A stretch of 64,000 nt of DNA. It comes from Chitinophaga eiseniae (GTDB lineage: Bacteria > Bacteroidota > Bacteroidia > Chitinophagales > Chitinophagaceae). Shown piece after piece: positions 17,101 to 24,452 of this stretch. A model generated the notes under the pieces. It saw nothing but the letters and a program-made list of their open reading frames with translations. It was not told the origin of the DNA and did no database searches. Each line of letters begins with the position of its first letter. Position 1 is the stretch's first letter. The stretch lies in NCBI RefSeq assembly GCF_012641265.1, contig NZ_JABAHZ010000002.1, forward strand, positions 806,001 to 870,000. The letters run 5' to 3'. The position numbers and the translations under genes are program-made.

Positions 17101-19881
17101 ATCACTTACAAGTGGTACACAACCGCTACAGGTGGCACGGCAGTATTTACCGGACCGATTTACACCACGAATGCGATCAACGCTAATACTAAGTTCTATG
17201 TAGAAGCCGTTGGTGATACTTCGAAATGTGGTAAACCATCTGCCCGTGCAAGCGTAAGTGTGAATGTGGTACCAGTTCCTGCAGCACCGGTATTGGTGAA
17301 TAATGCGGTACAGGGTTGTAAAGGCCAGGGAGTTTCTCTGTCAGTGCAAAATCCTGCGGCAGGCACCACTTACCAATGGTTCGATAAAGCAACAGGTGGT
17401 ACTATGGTATTTGAAGGAGCTGTATTCAACATTACTTCTCTCGATAGCACCGTCACTTATTATGTACAAGCCCTGGTAAATGGCGGTTGCCCAAGCGCAT
17501 CCCGGACCAGTGCTACCATTACGGTAAATAGTATACCAACAGCGCCGGTTATAAACGCTTCTTCTCTCTTCGTATGTCAGGGAGGAAATGTAACGCTGAG
17601 TATTCAAAATCCGGCAGCAGGTACTACGTATCGCTGGTATGATGCACCAACCGCAGGTAACCTGTTGTTTACAGGTACCAGCTATCAGACAGGCCCATTA
17701 AACAGTAATACTGATTTCTATGCAGAAGCCAGCAATGGTAACTGTAGCAGTACTGCAAGAACCAAGATATCTATAGGTGTAGGCCAGGCGCCAACACCAA
17801 CACTGGAAGCTACTGCCCTCACTACTTGTCAGGGTACTGCCGCTACACTTCGTGTGACTTCAGCCACCAATAATATTGTGTATAAATGGTATACACAGGC
17901 TGTAGGCGGAACGGCGGTATTTACCGGACCAGTATTTACTACAGATCCGCTGAATACTACCACAGACTTCTGGGTAGAAGCAACTGGTACTGGTGGTCAG
18001 TGTGGTAGTCCATCTGCAAGAGTGAAAGCTACTGTAACAGTAGTAGCAGCTCCAACTGCACCGGATGTAGTAGCCACATCGCTCAAAACATGTGCTGGTA
18101 CAGGTGTAACCGTGGCCGTGAAAACAATACAGCCAGGCATTACTTACCAATGGTACGATGCGCCAACAGCAGGTAACCTGCTCTTTACAGGTGCCGTTTA
18201 TAGTGTGCCGGTAGTAACACAGAATACTACTTATTATGTACAGGCTAACCTCGGAGGCGGTTGCTCCAGCTCTACCAGGACTGCAGTAAACGTATCTGTA
18301 GATCCGGCTCCGGCTATTCCGACCGTGGCGCAAGACAACGTGGTAACCTGCATAGGTGGCACTGCTACCTTCACGGTGACTAACCCTGACGCTACGTTCA
18401 CTTATCGCTGGTACGATGCACCATCGGGTGGAAACCTCCTGGCAACCGGTAACGCTTACACTACAGCGCCACTGGCTCAAACCACTACCATCTACCTGGA
18501 AGCATTGAACGGCGCAGGTTGCAGCAGCGTACGTAAAGGAGTAACTGCTACAGTGGTAAGCACAATAGATGCACCACTTGCCGATCCAATCACCGTATGT
18601 AGCGGTCAAACAGGCGTACTGTCTGTGAAATCCAAACAACCAGGTGTTATCTATAAATGGTACAGCGTGGCTAACGGCGGTACAGCAGTATTTACTGGTG
18701 GCGACTTTACCATCACACCGGTAGCGAATACTACTTACTTCGTGGAAGCTTCCACCAGCGGTGGCTGTATCAGCGCCAGCAGAACATCGGTAAGTGTAAC
18801 CGTAAATCCGTCTCCGGCAGCTCCGGCTGTAGCGAATGCTACCCTGCAGGCTTGCCCAGGTCAAACCGTTACACTGAATGCGCTCAACCCGGATGCAACG
18901 CTGACCTATAAATGGTACACCGTACCAACCGGCGGTACAGCTGTAGCAACCGGCGCTACATATGTTACTCCTGGTGTAACAGCAAACCAGATGTACTACC
19001 TGGAAGCTCAAAACAGCAATGGCTGCGCAAGCCCAACACGTACAGCTGTGAGCGTACAGGCTACACCTGCCCCAGGTGCACCGACGGTAACTGGTAACGA
19101 AAACGGTGTTTGTCCGGGTAAAACAGCTACGCTGACCGCGGCATCCACTACCACAGGCGTCGACTTCCGCTGGTACACAGTGGCAACAGGCGGTACACCG
19201 ATAAACACGGGTGCAACGTTTGTAACACCTGCCCTGAATGCTAATACTACCTATTATGTAGAGGCGGTTACCACCGGCGGTTGTATCAGTGCGGGTCAGA
19301 GAACAACGGTTAACGTAAACATTGCACAGCCGCTGCCGGCTCCAGTAGTAACGGTAGACAATACAACAGCTACTACTATCACATTCCGCTGGTCGCCAAT
19401 CACCGGTGCTCAACGCTACGAAGTATCGCTCGATGGCGGCGTAACATTCCTGCCACCAAGTTCAGGACCAAATGGTACTACACATACTGTTACCGGCCTG
19501 CAACCTAACCAGAGCGCTACTATACAGGTAAGAGCAATCGGAGCTTCAGATTGTGAAACCAGTGCATTGTCTACAGCAATTACCGGTAAAACAACGAATC
19601 CACAAGGCAATAACATCTTCATACCAAACCTCTTCAGTCCGAATGGCGATGGCGTGAATGATATCATGTATGTGTACTCAACATCGATCGCACAACTTGA
19701 ATTCAGGGTTTACAACCAGTGGGGTCAGTTGGTATTCACATCTAAAGACCAGCGTCAGGGATGGGATGGTACAATGAGTGGTGTGAAACAACCGGTAGGC
19801 GTTTACGTATACATCGTGAAAGCCACCATGCAGGATGGTTCAGTGATCATCAAGAAAGGTAACGTAACACTTATGCGCTAA
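8146..19881 (+). CDS. giant T9SS-secreted repeat adhesin with CHU_C-type C-terminus
   Basis: A 3911-residue predicted surface protein. Residues ~43-63 form a signal peptide core (SLLLTLLCILG ending SWAQ) after an unusually long N-region; no later ATG is available in between. The body is a mosaic: (i) seven copies of a ~150-residue beta-rich module containing a VGLLGGSVYQQLIFP-like core, starting near residues 80, 233, 669, 1098, 1529, 1946 and 2366; (ii) Ig-like modules of the CHU_C-associated Ig_7 type between them (FKWYANANKT, TYYVSVSGTN); (iii) about ten tandem Ig_7 units of ~85 residues at ~2878-3725; (iv) one fibronectin-III-like domain at ~3729-3815; (v) a gliding-motility-associated C-terminal sorting domain from ~3823 (FIPNLFSPNGDGVND to the final NVTLMR). 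Type IX secretion and surface attachment follow from (v). The PorP/SprF and PorE-like genes follow directly. A role in adhesion or gliding is inferred. Confidence 0.93.
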   Translation: MHSKATPDCPFTALFRLPFPKERHTVANSNTYICSGIGSLAWKSLLLTLLCILGISARQSWAQTYTTRVYASSTPNPGGTATGVCLLCGVTNGANAVDNSLSTKATITTTVALLGAKVSQDLVFPAPITNNTPAIVKIGASGTLGNLVSLNLLGGVYVQAFNGSVPVGDTAFASQTVLQLLASGNQGEIFLATPPGTYDRVRVTVDGGLAGIAGSIDVYAAYYNKPATSTIACDAPIDILYGVAGAVGSLGTVTNPAQAGDGIVSNSNYAELSSVVGALGSSAEVTAVFPGLSKLGDSVRIYMSSPASLLSPQILGSVRIITYNGGTVVDSFNASSNFLTLGFMTGSTTLQGLSFKASAPFDHVEVLIGSGIVGALSTLRVHEIQRYAPGPIIAGGTLQTTCLNTPVTLSVSSPDPGLVYSWFDSTQTKITDGTSYSPPVNVAGSFRYYVSSTRLNCSTTSAPSLVTLMVNNYATAADITVPATTQSCTNDTVQITPTSTTATKKPVFKWYKDAAKTTAITNGLVEGNVKYSIDTTGKLSITGLAAGSYNYYVSVSDSNHCENAANTLKQASVTVGAAPAPPTVAPFFSVATGQTVTLTASPVAGATIEWYSDTTLAPIGSGTSFQVGPFGTPGNYTYFAGVRLTGGCESYRVPVLITVTGPVTTGGCNVPTSQNSGTTLGCVLCSVANPTNDIDTDPANFTQLNIPVGLLGGSVYQQLIFPAAGAGTDSIRFDLGTNAQVANVNLLGNIVLTVANGTTVIRRDTVSQLANVQLLNNNRIVVTVPATAAYDRVQILLTGIVNLLNNVQIYGVRAVGANPAIAAGGVTTCVGSTATLTATPATGTSVRWYADSTTVTSLSNQSSYTTPTAFTTAGTYTYYVQVVDANGCANPERIPVVVTVNPLGTPADITLADTTGVCSGGTARLAPTAAGVTKPEFKWYANANKTSPIINGTVIGSATFAIDTAGNLSVTGLTPGDYTYYVSVSGTNRCENAAGNLKAATIKVTSSPAPPTLVQTYAVSTGLPLTLVASPAPGSTVVWYSDTTKASIGSGNSITLPPFTTPGVYTYFAGDSVSGGCVSNRLAIVITVTGPVTPTSCNVPTSQVTGTTLGCVLCSVSNPTNDIDNDPANFTRLNIPVGLLGGSVYQQMIFPAAGASTDSIRLDLSSPGGLADVSLLGGAVVTVYNGTTVVSTKTLSQLATLRLLNGTRYIATVPTGGAYDRVEVRLTGVANLLNSLDIYGARAVGANPTISADSVTVCAGSTAVLTATPAAGTSVRWYADSTTTTSLSNQASYTTDTLKTAGTFKYYVQVIDGNGCANPDRIPVVVTVNALGSPADITVADTTTVCGNGTALLTPTAAGVTTPVFKWYANANKTSLITNGTVIGGATFTIDAAGNLRVTGLTPGNYTYYVSVSGTNRCENAAGNLKAATVQVVTAPAAPVVTGDVVVPTGVKATLTAAAPPAGATIVWYSDSTTTTPLGSGNSFQVGPFNNPGTYTYFGATRITGACESPRVAVHVVVTGPVIPSPDCNVPTSQVSGTTLGCVLCSVSGPTNDIDSVQTNFTRLSMPVGLLGGSIYQQLIFPNPGKATDSVQVRFAASTGLADVSLLGGAVVSLYNGNTLVKADTLANLLTLRVINGQQFAATLAAPGAFDRVEVRLTGLANLLHSLDIYGARIFYPKATVNTTNTSVCINNKATLSVTPAAGTSVRWYADSTSTTVLSTQNTYTTDTLKTAGKVTYYVAVVGGSTNCPNPDRIPVTVNVSPAPPVPGAPATVNICPGSDALLQVATPDRQLTYNWYNVPTGGTKLNTDSGFVFKVTAVNRDTTFYVEAVSSCGAASPRQAISIVLSSSLSAPTVTPNPDSVVIGTQTALNATSNTANAIYKWYGSQTGNDSLFTGPVFTPPVSNTLGTVTYWVEASLASGATCKSIRVPVQVISIAPPPFTQVPCEGATSQTIGGSGLLILGNVYNPALAVDNDASTASSLVINLGALNAQVWQRAKFNGVSSIGDTVRVLLSNPSQILSASLLGGVQLTTYNGSTPGDSVNINSTMVNLTLLSNQKQAIAEFVPTKAFDAVEVKLKSGVLGALTTIDFNYAQRALVAPTVQATKVAVCAGSTATINVSNPAAGVTYRWYNSQGNYLTGKDGTTFTSGVLSKDTTFYVEASRNGCVSKGRARVDVSVTAAPAAPQVQATTVAVCAGSDAVLAVANPVTGYTYAWYNVANGGTKLNTDSGFTYKVVNVTAAATYYVEAKNDSCNTISATRTAVNVSTATALASPTVTPVNDTVIVGQQAVFVAKAATANAEFYWFATPTSTDTLFKGSTFAAPASTAIGTVTYWVEAALPGGGSCKSARVGANVITVSTPNGPVPCEGATTQIIGGSGLLISGNVYNPQLAVDNNVNTASALVINLGALNASVYQRVSFNGLSTPGDTVKVMLSNPSQILSAALLGSIQLTSYNGNTPGDVVLVSNPILNINLLSGNRGAILSFVPTQPFDGVQVTLKSGVVGALTEVDLNYAQRAMVQPTVQVTNAVICKGKQATLSVVNPAPGVTYSWYNSLGNHLLDSVVFVTPTTLDTGRYSYFVRANRNGCTGAASAPAVVTVQGIPSKPVAVNNNVSTCLNTPVTLSVKAVAGIQFNWYDAATGGALLMSNSNTYTTPANLLAGTYNFYVEGVNAGNCMNDSGRTKITLIVDSASTAADIQAADQVICAGGSAVLTPTSATVQNPVFKWYANPDKTGPITQGVSATGVLTISGLTAGTYTYYVSVSNAGKCENAAGALKAVKVTVNTTATAADIAVADTTICANTAVKLTATSTTVTNPTFKWYSDANLTTLLFTGASYTTQAISTTTTYYVTVSGDNKCANTAADAKAVLVTVRDVPVPIISASAISICVGDTATLTVQNADNTLTYRWYNAAQGGTLLFTGPVYSVTGLTASSDFYAEASAGGCTSATRTKVSIGVGVAPTPILDATNVTVCQGGTAVLKVTSSTNNITYKWYTTATGGTAVFTGPIYTTNAINANTKFYVEAVGDTSKCGKPSARASVSVNVVPVPAAPVLVNNAVQGCKGQGVSLSVQNPAAGTTYQWFDKATGGTMVFEGAVFNITSLDSTVTYYVQALVNGGCPSASRTSATITVNSIPTAPVINASSLFVCQGGNVTLSIQNPAAGTTYRWYDAPTAGNLLFTGTSYQTGPLNSNTDFYAEASNGNCSSTARTKISIGVGQAPTPTLEATALTTCQGTAATLRVTSATNNIVYKWYTQAVGGTAVFTGPVFTTDPLNTTTDFWVEATGTGGQCGSPSARVKATVTVVAAPTAPDVVATSLKTCAGTGVTVAVKTIQPGITYQWYDAPTAGNLLFTGAVYSVPVVTQNTTYYVQANLGGGCSSSTRTAVNVSVDPAPAIPTVAQDNVVTCIGGTATFTVTNPDATFTYRWYDAPSGGNLLATGNAYTTAPLAQTTTIYLEALNGAGCSSVRKGVTATVVSTIDAPLADPITVCSGQTGVLSVKSKQPGVIYKWYSVANGGTAVFTGGDFTITPVANTTYFVEASTSGGCISASRTSVSVTVNPSPAAPAVANATLQACPGQTVTLNALNPDATLTYKWYTVPTGGTAVATGATYVTPGVTANQMYYLEAQNSNGCASPTRTAVSVQATPAPGAPTVTGNENGVCPGKTATLTAASTTTGVDFRWYTVATGGTPINTGATFVTPALNANTTYYVEAVTTGGCISAGQRTTVNVNIAQPLPAPVVTVDNTTATTITFRWSPITGAQRYEVSLDGGVTFLPPSSGPNGTTHTVTGLQPNQSATIQVRAIGASDCETSALSTAITGKTTNPQGNNIFIPNLFSPNGDGVNDIMYVYSTSIAQLEFRVYNQWGQLVFTSKDQRQGWDGTMSGVKQPVGVYVYIVKATMQDGSVIIKKGNVTLMR
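10147..13977 (+). repeat. three ~1.29-kb tandem super-repeats inside the adhesin gene
   Basis: Units begin at the conserved Cys-Asn-Val-Pro-Thr-Ser-Gln codons at about 10147, 11434 and 12727, a period of 1287-1293 bases (429-431 residues). Each holds one beta-rich module followed by three Ig-like modules. The copies keep whole protein motifs (GTTLGCVLCSV) but differ at many silent sites, so they are old duplications under protein-level selection. Two further, more diverged units of ~1.26 kb start near 13981 and 15241 with the variant CEGAT motif. Confidence 0.8.
16770..19325 (+). repeat. about ten tandem Ig_7-type repeats (~255 bp each)
   Basis: Units start near 16770, 17010, 17275, 17530, 17785, 18045, 18305, 18560, 18810 and 19068. 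Each encodes about 85 residues with the order proline-rich linker, Cys, hydrophobic strand, Y-x-W-Y core, a GG turn, a TTYYVEA-like strand and a second Cys. This matches the CHU_C-associated Ig-like family. The repeats make the reverse strand open over long stretches as well. Confidence 0.82.
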
Positions 19882-19918
19882 CCCGGATTCATGAGCATAA
19901 GTCCAAATCATCATAAAG

Positions 19919-19948
19919 CCGGGATGCAGGATAGCATCCCGGTTTATT
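19919..19948 (+). terminator. hairpin between adhesin gene and porP
   Basis: Perfect 9-bp stem: CCGGGATGC (19919-19927) pairs with GCATCCCGG (19934-19942) around a 6-base loop, followed by TTTATT. It lies between the adhesin stop and the next start. The tail is short, so partial termination or mRNA 3'-end protection is as likely as full termination. It supports starting the next gene after the hairpin. Confidence 0.6.
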
Positions 19949-19971
19949 CAGAAAAACTAAAAAGTGTTCCT

Positions 19972-20979
19972 ATGAAAAGGATGTTTATAGTTGCAATAAT
20001 TTTATGGAGCAGTTTGTTGCCCCGCCTGGCTGTAGCCCAGGTAGATCCACATTTTTCACAATACTATGCCTACCCGCTATGGTTAAACCCAGCCCTGACG
20101 GGAGTGATTGATGGTGATTACCGCATTAGCGGCGATTATCGCAATCAGTGGGCTAATTATGGAAAGCCTTTCTCTACGGCCGGTGTATCGATCGACGCTG
20201 CTACAGACAAGAATATTGGTGTAGGACTTAATGTAATGAACATGTCCGCTGGTGATGCCGGGTACAACTATTTTAATGCAATGGCCAGCGTTTCCTATAG
20301 CGGGGTGAAATTTGGCCGTACCAAAACCAGTCAGATAGTATTTGGTATAAATGCCGGTTTAATCAACAGAAGATTAGATCCTGCTAAATTCCAGACTGGT
20401 AGCCAGTATCAACCGGTTACAGGTTTTGATCCCAGTATTTTTAACGGAGAAAATGTAAGTAAAACCAACTCCAGCCAGTTCGATGCAGGAGCAGGTGCGG
20501 TATATTTCGACGGAAACCCCAATCACATGCTCAATCCATTTGTGGGATTTGCCGCCGCTCACCTGACACAACCAAAGGACTTTTTTGCATCGGACGGAAC
20601 AGATAAAAGATTGCCGGTTCGTTACCTGGTGCATGGTGGAACTAAAATAAAACTGAACGAACGGCTGAGCCTTACGCCTACCGGTTTATATATGAGACAA
20701 GGTAATGCGGAAGAAACCGTTGCCGGCGTATATGCCAGCCTGTTGGTAAACCCTGAGTTTGACTTCCTGGTAGGCGGTAACTATCGGTTTAACGATGCCG
20801 TCATTCCTTTTGCCGGTTTTCACTTCAAAAACTTTGTATTGGGATTGAGCTACGACGCCAATACCTCCAATATGCGCCGCCTGGTAAATGGCAGCCAGAG
20901 TTTCGAAGTATCTCTGTCCTTTATCAGCCGCAAAAGGAGAATGCTGAATGAAGAATACTTTATCTGCCCAAGATTATAA
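19972..20979 (+). CDS. PorP/SprF family T9SS outer-membrane protein
   Basis: Predicted 335 residues from ATG 19972; an in-frame ATG at 19891 would place a strong hairpin inside the gene and move the signal peptide inward. The signal peptide is MKRMFIVAIILWSSLLPRLA ending AVAQ. The mature start DPHFSQYYAYPLWLNPALTG is the hallmark of PorP/SprF proteins, followed by repeated amphipathic beta strands ending in a barrel. In Flavobacterium johnsoniae SprF is needed to deliver the adhesin SprB, and PorP-like proteins pair with type B C-terminal signals. Position directly after the giant adhesin and before a PorE-like protein makes it the likely dedicated partner of that adhesin. Confidence 0.94.
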   Translation: MKRMFIVAIILWSSLLPRLAVAQVDPHFSQYYAYPLWLNPALTGVIDGDYRISGDYRNQWANYGKPFSTAGVSIDAATDKNIGVGLNVMNMSAGDAGYNYFNAMASVSYSGVKFGRTKTSQIVFGINAGLINRRLDPAKFQTGSQYQPVTGFDPSIFNGENVSKTNSSQFDAGAGAVYFDGNPNHMLNPFVGFAAAHLTQPKDFFASDGTDKRLPVRYLVHGGTKIKLNERLSLTPTGLYMRQGNAEETVAGVYASLLVNPEFDFLVGGNYRFNDAVIPFAGFHFKNFVLGLSYDANTSNMRRLVNGSQSFEVSLSFISRKRRMLNEEYFICPRL

Positions 20980-21044
20980 AACTGTCTGAAACTGGAGGAA
21001 GAATGGAGGAAAAACTTATACAGAAAAATAGAAATGGAACCCTC

Positions 21045-23105
21045 ATGAAAAAAATTACACTCTGTTTGCTGGTGATTTTTTTAGGAATAATTAACTCCAT
21101 ACAAGCGCAGTATGTGTATGATTACAAGCATACAGCGGATGTTTTTTATAACTCAAGGGATTATTATTCTGCTGCCCAGTACTATAATAAAGCATTGGGT
21201 ACCTTTAAGATTAAACCAGAACAGGTTCTACCCTATACCGTTGGAGGCACTGCCCCAAGTGGTAAACTAAAAGATTATCAACAGGTGGTTGCCCGCCTGG
21301 CGGAGTCATACCGCCTCTTCTATGACTATGGCAACGCGGAAACCTGGTACTCACAGCTGGTAGGATTTAACAACCCTGCATTTCCACAGGCACGCTACTG
21401 GTACGCCGTTTGTCTGCGCTACAATGGTAAATACCAACAAGCCCTCGATGAGTTCACCAAATTCAAACAAAGCTATACCGCAGCAGATGAACTGTCTGTA
21501 AGAACCCCGCTGGAAATAGCCTGCTGCCAGTTTGCGCTCTCTGAAGCGAATAAAGAGCCAAGGTATACGATCGAAAAAACTGCCGGTAATGTAAATGAAG
21601 GCGGAGCCAACTACGCCCCCGTAATATTGAGTGGCGGCACCCTGATGTTTACATCTTCCCGCCCCGATAATCCTCCCTTACCGGTTCCGGCAGCCAATAA
21701 CCAGGCTGCTGCAAAAAAGCAAACAAAGAAAGGCACTCCCTATGTAAATGATCTTTACACCGCTATTGGTGCTGATAATACCTATGATAAAAGCAAAAAA
21801 GTAAACATTCCTGTTGCTAAAGGATATGACCAGGGAGTATCGGCTATTACACCCGATGGCAACACCTTGTATCTTACCAGGTGGACAGTGAAAGATGGTG
21901 CAAAACACGCCGCCATCTACATCAGCACGCTCCATAACGGCGCATGGACTGAACCTAAAATACTGGGAGATAACGTAAATGCATCTGGTTATAATTCCAT
22001 GCAACCTTATATTACTGCCGATGGAAAATACCTGCTGTTCGCATCCAACAGGCCGGGAGGTATGGGCAAAAATGACTTGTGGTATTGCATTATGACCAAT
22101 GGCGTACCGGGAGGAGCCCGTAACATGGGAACTACCATCAACACTAAAGATGAAGAACAAGCGCCCTTTTATGATGCAGAGAAAAATCTGCTCGTATTTA
22201 GTACCGATGGCCGCGTAGGCTTGGGAGGATTAGACTTCTTCCAAAGTGAAGGAGATTTCGGTACCTGGTCTGTACCCATTAACATGGGCAAACCCTTAAA
22301 TTCTCCCAAGGATGATATCTACTACACCGCATTAGATAATACCCACCCTTTTGCGGCGGGTTTCATCAGTTCCGACAGGGAATCTATCTGCTGCCTCGAA
22401 GTATTCAGCATCAGGCGGATTAAAAAGACTGTGAGTGGACTGATCATAGATTGTGATACACAACAGCCGTTAGATGGCGCCACTGTAAGTTTGCTGGATA
22501 CAGTGAGAAGAAAAACCATCCGCCAGGTTATCCTCGACCCTACAGGTAGGTATACATTTGAGGTAGATCCGCAACGCTTCTATAAGATAGTAGCAGAGAA
22601 GGAAAATTATTTTACGAAGAATATCTACTTTAATACCGCATCACTGCAACAGGTAGACTCTATGGAAAATCCTACGCTCTGCCTTAAACATTATGAAATC
22701 GAAAAGCCCATTATCTTAAATAATATCTACTACGACTTTAACAAAGCCACGCTGCGGCCAGAATCGAAGACAGTACTCGATACGGTGGTAGATATGTTGA
22801 ATGATAATCCTAAGCTGACCATCGAAATGAGTGCGCACACTGATAGCGTTGGTTCCGTGAAATACAACGAGAAATTATCACAGGCACGCGCTCAATCCTG
22901 CGTAGATTATCTCATTAGCAGGGGAATTGCTGCGGACAGGCTGATTGCTAAAGGTTATGGTAAATCAAGACCAATAGCGCCTAACTCATTGCCTAATCAT
23001 AAGGATAATCCGGAAGGACGGCAAATGAACCGTAGAACCGAATTTAAAGTATTAAAAAGACAGGTAGCGGTAAAGAATACATACGACACCGATACCGGAC
23101 AATAA
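21045..23105 (+). CDS. PorE-like OmpA-family protein (TPR, beta-propeller, CRD, OmpA)
   Basis: Predicted 686 residues from ATG 21045, which gives a clean signal peptide (MKKITLCLLVIFLGIINS ending IQAQ); an in-frame ATG at 21003 only adds a hydrophilic tail. Domains in order: TPR-like helices (~30-180), a WD40/PD40 beta-propeller with repeats such as MFTSSRPDN and LLFASNRPGGMGKNDLWY (~180-450), a carboxypeptidase-regulatory-like beta sandwich (SGLIIDCDTQQPLDGATVSL, ~465-545), and a C-terminal OmpA peptidoglycan-binding domain (YYDFNKATLRPES, SAHTDSVGS, ~560-680). This is the domain order of PorE of Porphyromonas gingivalis, which anchors T9SS parts to peptidoglycan. Such genes commonly follow adhesin-porP pairs in Bacteroidota. 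Confidence 0.9.
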   Translation: MKKITLCLLVIFLGIINSIQAQYVYDYKHTADVFYNSRDYYSAAQYYNKALGTFKIKPEQVLPYTVGGTAPSGKLKDYQQVVARLAESYRLFYDYGNAETWYSQLVGFNNPAFPQARYWYAVCLRYNGKYQQALDEFTKFKQSYTAADELSVRTPLEIACCQFALSEANKEPRYTIEKTAGNVNEGGANYAPVILSGGTLMFTSSRPDNPPLPVPAANNQAAAKKQTKKGTPYVNDLYTAIGADNTYDKSKKVNIPVAKGYDQGVSAITPDGNTLYLTRWTVKDGAKHAAIYISTLHNGAWTEPKILGDNVNASGYNSMQPYITADGKYLLFASNRPGGMGKNDLWYCIMTNGVPGGARNMGTTINTKDEEQAPFYDAEKNLLVFSTDGRVGLGGLDFFQSEGDFGTWSVPINMGKPLNSPKDDIYYTALDNTHPFAAGFISSDRESICCLEVFSIRRIKKTVSGLIIDCDTQQPLDGATVSLLDTVRRKTIRQVILDPTGRYTFEVDPQRFYKIVAEKENYFTKNIYFNTASLQQVDSMENPTLCLKHYEIEKPIILNNIYYDFNKATLRPESKTVLDTVVDMLNDNPKLTIEMSAHTDSVGSVKYNEKLSQARAQSCVDYLISRGIAADRLIAKGYGKSRPIAPNSLPNHKDNPEGRQMNRRTEFKVLKRQVAVKNTYDTDTGQ

Positions 23106-23152
23106 TATCGACCCCTACCGAAGCGTTATTGCTTCCATATCCTACAATTACC

Positions 23153-23181
23153 AAAGCCGTCTCCCTGAGGCGGCTTTTTCT
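23153..23181 (+). terminator. Rho-independent terminator after the porE-like gene
   Basis: AAAGCCGTCTC (23153-23163) pairs with GAGGCGGCTTT (23167-23177) with one G-U step and a CCT loop, followed by TTCTTTG. It lies between two convergent genes and closes the adhesin cassette. Confidence 0.8.
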
Positions 23182-23203
23182 TTGTTGTCACTTAATGCTT
23201 ACG

Positions 23204-24433
23204 TCACACTGTCGTATGGGTTTTATTTTGCCGGTAGCTCAGTATGGTGAGCCCTGCGCCCGCCAGTACTATAATAGCTCCGATCCAAGGGGTAGCAGTT
23301 AATCCCAGCGATGAAGTATCTACTACTCTTCCGCCTACAGAAGCGCCGATAGCCACCCCCAGGTTAAAAGCGGAAATATTCAGGGCAGAAGAAATATCCT
23401 CCGTGCCGGGCAGATATTTTTCTGCCATTTGTACTATATACAGCTGCAACCCCGGAACAGTAGCGAAGGAGAGCCCTCCCATCAGCAACAGGGTGAGTAT
23501 AGCGGCAACAGGCTGATGTGAGGTGAAGGTAAACAGGAATAAAACGATTGCCTCATAAATAAATAGTTTGATGAGGATCTTTGCAGGATTAAAATTGCTG
23601 ATCTTTCCTCCAACCATATTGCCCAGCGCGATGGCTATGCCATAAAGTAATAGCAGTAAGCTAACGGAAGATGCGCTGAAACCACTTATTTTTTCCAATA
23701 GCGTAGCCAGGTAAGTAAATACCACGAAGGTGCCTCCATAGCCCAGGGCCGTAATGCCAAGCACCATCACAATATGTTTATTCTTTAATACTTTCAGCTG
23801 ATCGGTAATTTGTAAGGGAACACCTTTCTTTAAATCGCCAGGCAGCAACAGGAAGGTAGCCATAAAACCAATACCTCCCAGGATAGCCACGCCGCTGAAG
23901 GTGGCTCTCCAGCCAAAATGTTGGCCAATGAAAGTTCCCAGGGGCACGCCCACAATGATAGCCACCGTAAGCCCTGCAAACATAATAGCGATGGCGGTAG
24001 CCTTCTTGTCGGGCGTTACCAGCGTAGCTGCAATGGTAGCGCCTACACCAAAGAATACAGCGTGGGCAAAGCCAGAGATGAACCGGGCAGTTAACAATAA
24101 CCCAAAATCAGGAGCCATCGCAGATGCAATATGACCCAGTATAAATAGTCCCATCATCGACATTAGCAATGGCTTCCGTGGTAAATGGCTGGTGAGGGCG
24201 GTTAAGATGGGGCCTCCTATGGCAACTCCCAGCGCATATATGCTCACTAATAACCCCGAAGACGAAACTGTAACATGTAAACTTTCTGCTATGGTAGGGA
24301 GAATGCCGACGGCGACAAATTCTGTGGTGCCAATAGCAAAAGCGCTGATAGTCAATGCCCAGAGTGCCGGTGGAATCTTTTTTCCAACCGTTTGGATGCT
24401 ATGTTTTTTATTTAAGGTAAGTGTTTGTTCCAT
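23204..24433 (-). CDS. MFS transporter, DHA1-type exporter
   Basis: A 409-residue protein with twelve predicted transmembrane helices and the MFS features of the AraJ/YdhP-like DHA1 group: an opening helix with TTEFVAVGILP, the helix 2-3 loop LTSHLPRKPLL, and a helix-5 antiporter-like GVPLGTFIG motif. Relatives export sugars, purine analogues or drugs by proton antiport; the substrate is not predictable here. It is transcribed divergently from a LysR regulator with 91 bases between the start codons, a classical arrangement for regulator-controlled exporters. A TAATTTTG -7 box on the minus strand is at 24453-24460. Confidence 0.9.
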   Translation of the reverse strand: MEQTLTLNKKHSIQTVGKKIPPALWALTISAFAIGTTEFVAVGILPTIAESLHVTVSSSGLLVSIYALGVAIGGPILTALTSHLPRKPLLMSMMGLFILGHIASAMAPDFGLLLTARFISGFAHAVFFGVGATIAATLVTPDKKATAIAIMFAGLTVAIIVGVPLGTFIGQHFGWRATFSGVAILGGIGFMATFLLLPGDLKKGVPLQITDQLKVLKNKHIVMVLGITALGYGGTFVVFTYLATLLEKISGFSASSVSLLLLLYGIAIALGNMVGGKISNFNPAKILIKLFIYEAIVLFLFTFTSHQPVAAILTLLLMGGLSFATVPGLQLYIVQMAEKYLPGTEDISSALNISAFNLGVAIGASVGGRVVDTSSLGLTATPWIGAIIVLAGAGLTILSYRQNKTHTTV

Positions 24434-24452
24434 GTCGTTTTTTTTACTGACA

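Noticed and set aside
17860-19413. A 517-codon open frame on the minus strand inside the adhesin gene
   Set aside because: It mirrors the Ig-repeat coding strand, is rich in Cys, Arg and Tyr without domains, and comes from the repetitive codon pattern. No start context or independent evidence.
8146-19881. Regularly spaced repeats that could suggest CRISPR or satellite DNA
   Set aside because: The repeats are in frame, 255-1290 bases long and diverged at silent sites. They are protein modules, not a spacer array.
19891-19971. Earlier ATG for the PorP/SprF gene
   Set aside because: It would put a perfect 9-bp hairpin in the coding region and bury the signal peptide 27 residues inside the protein.
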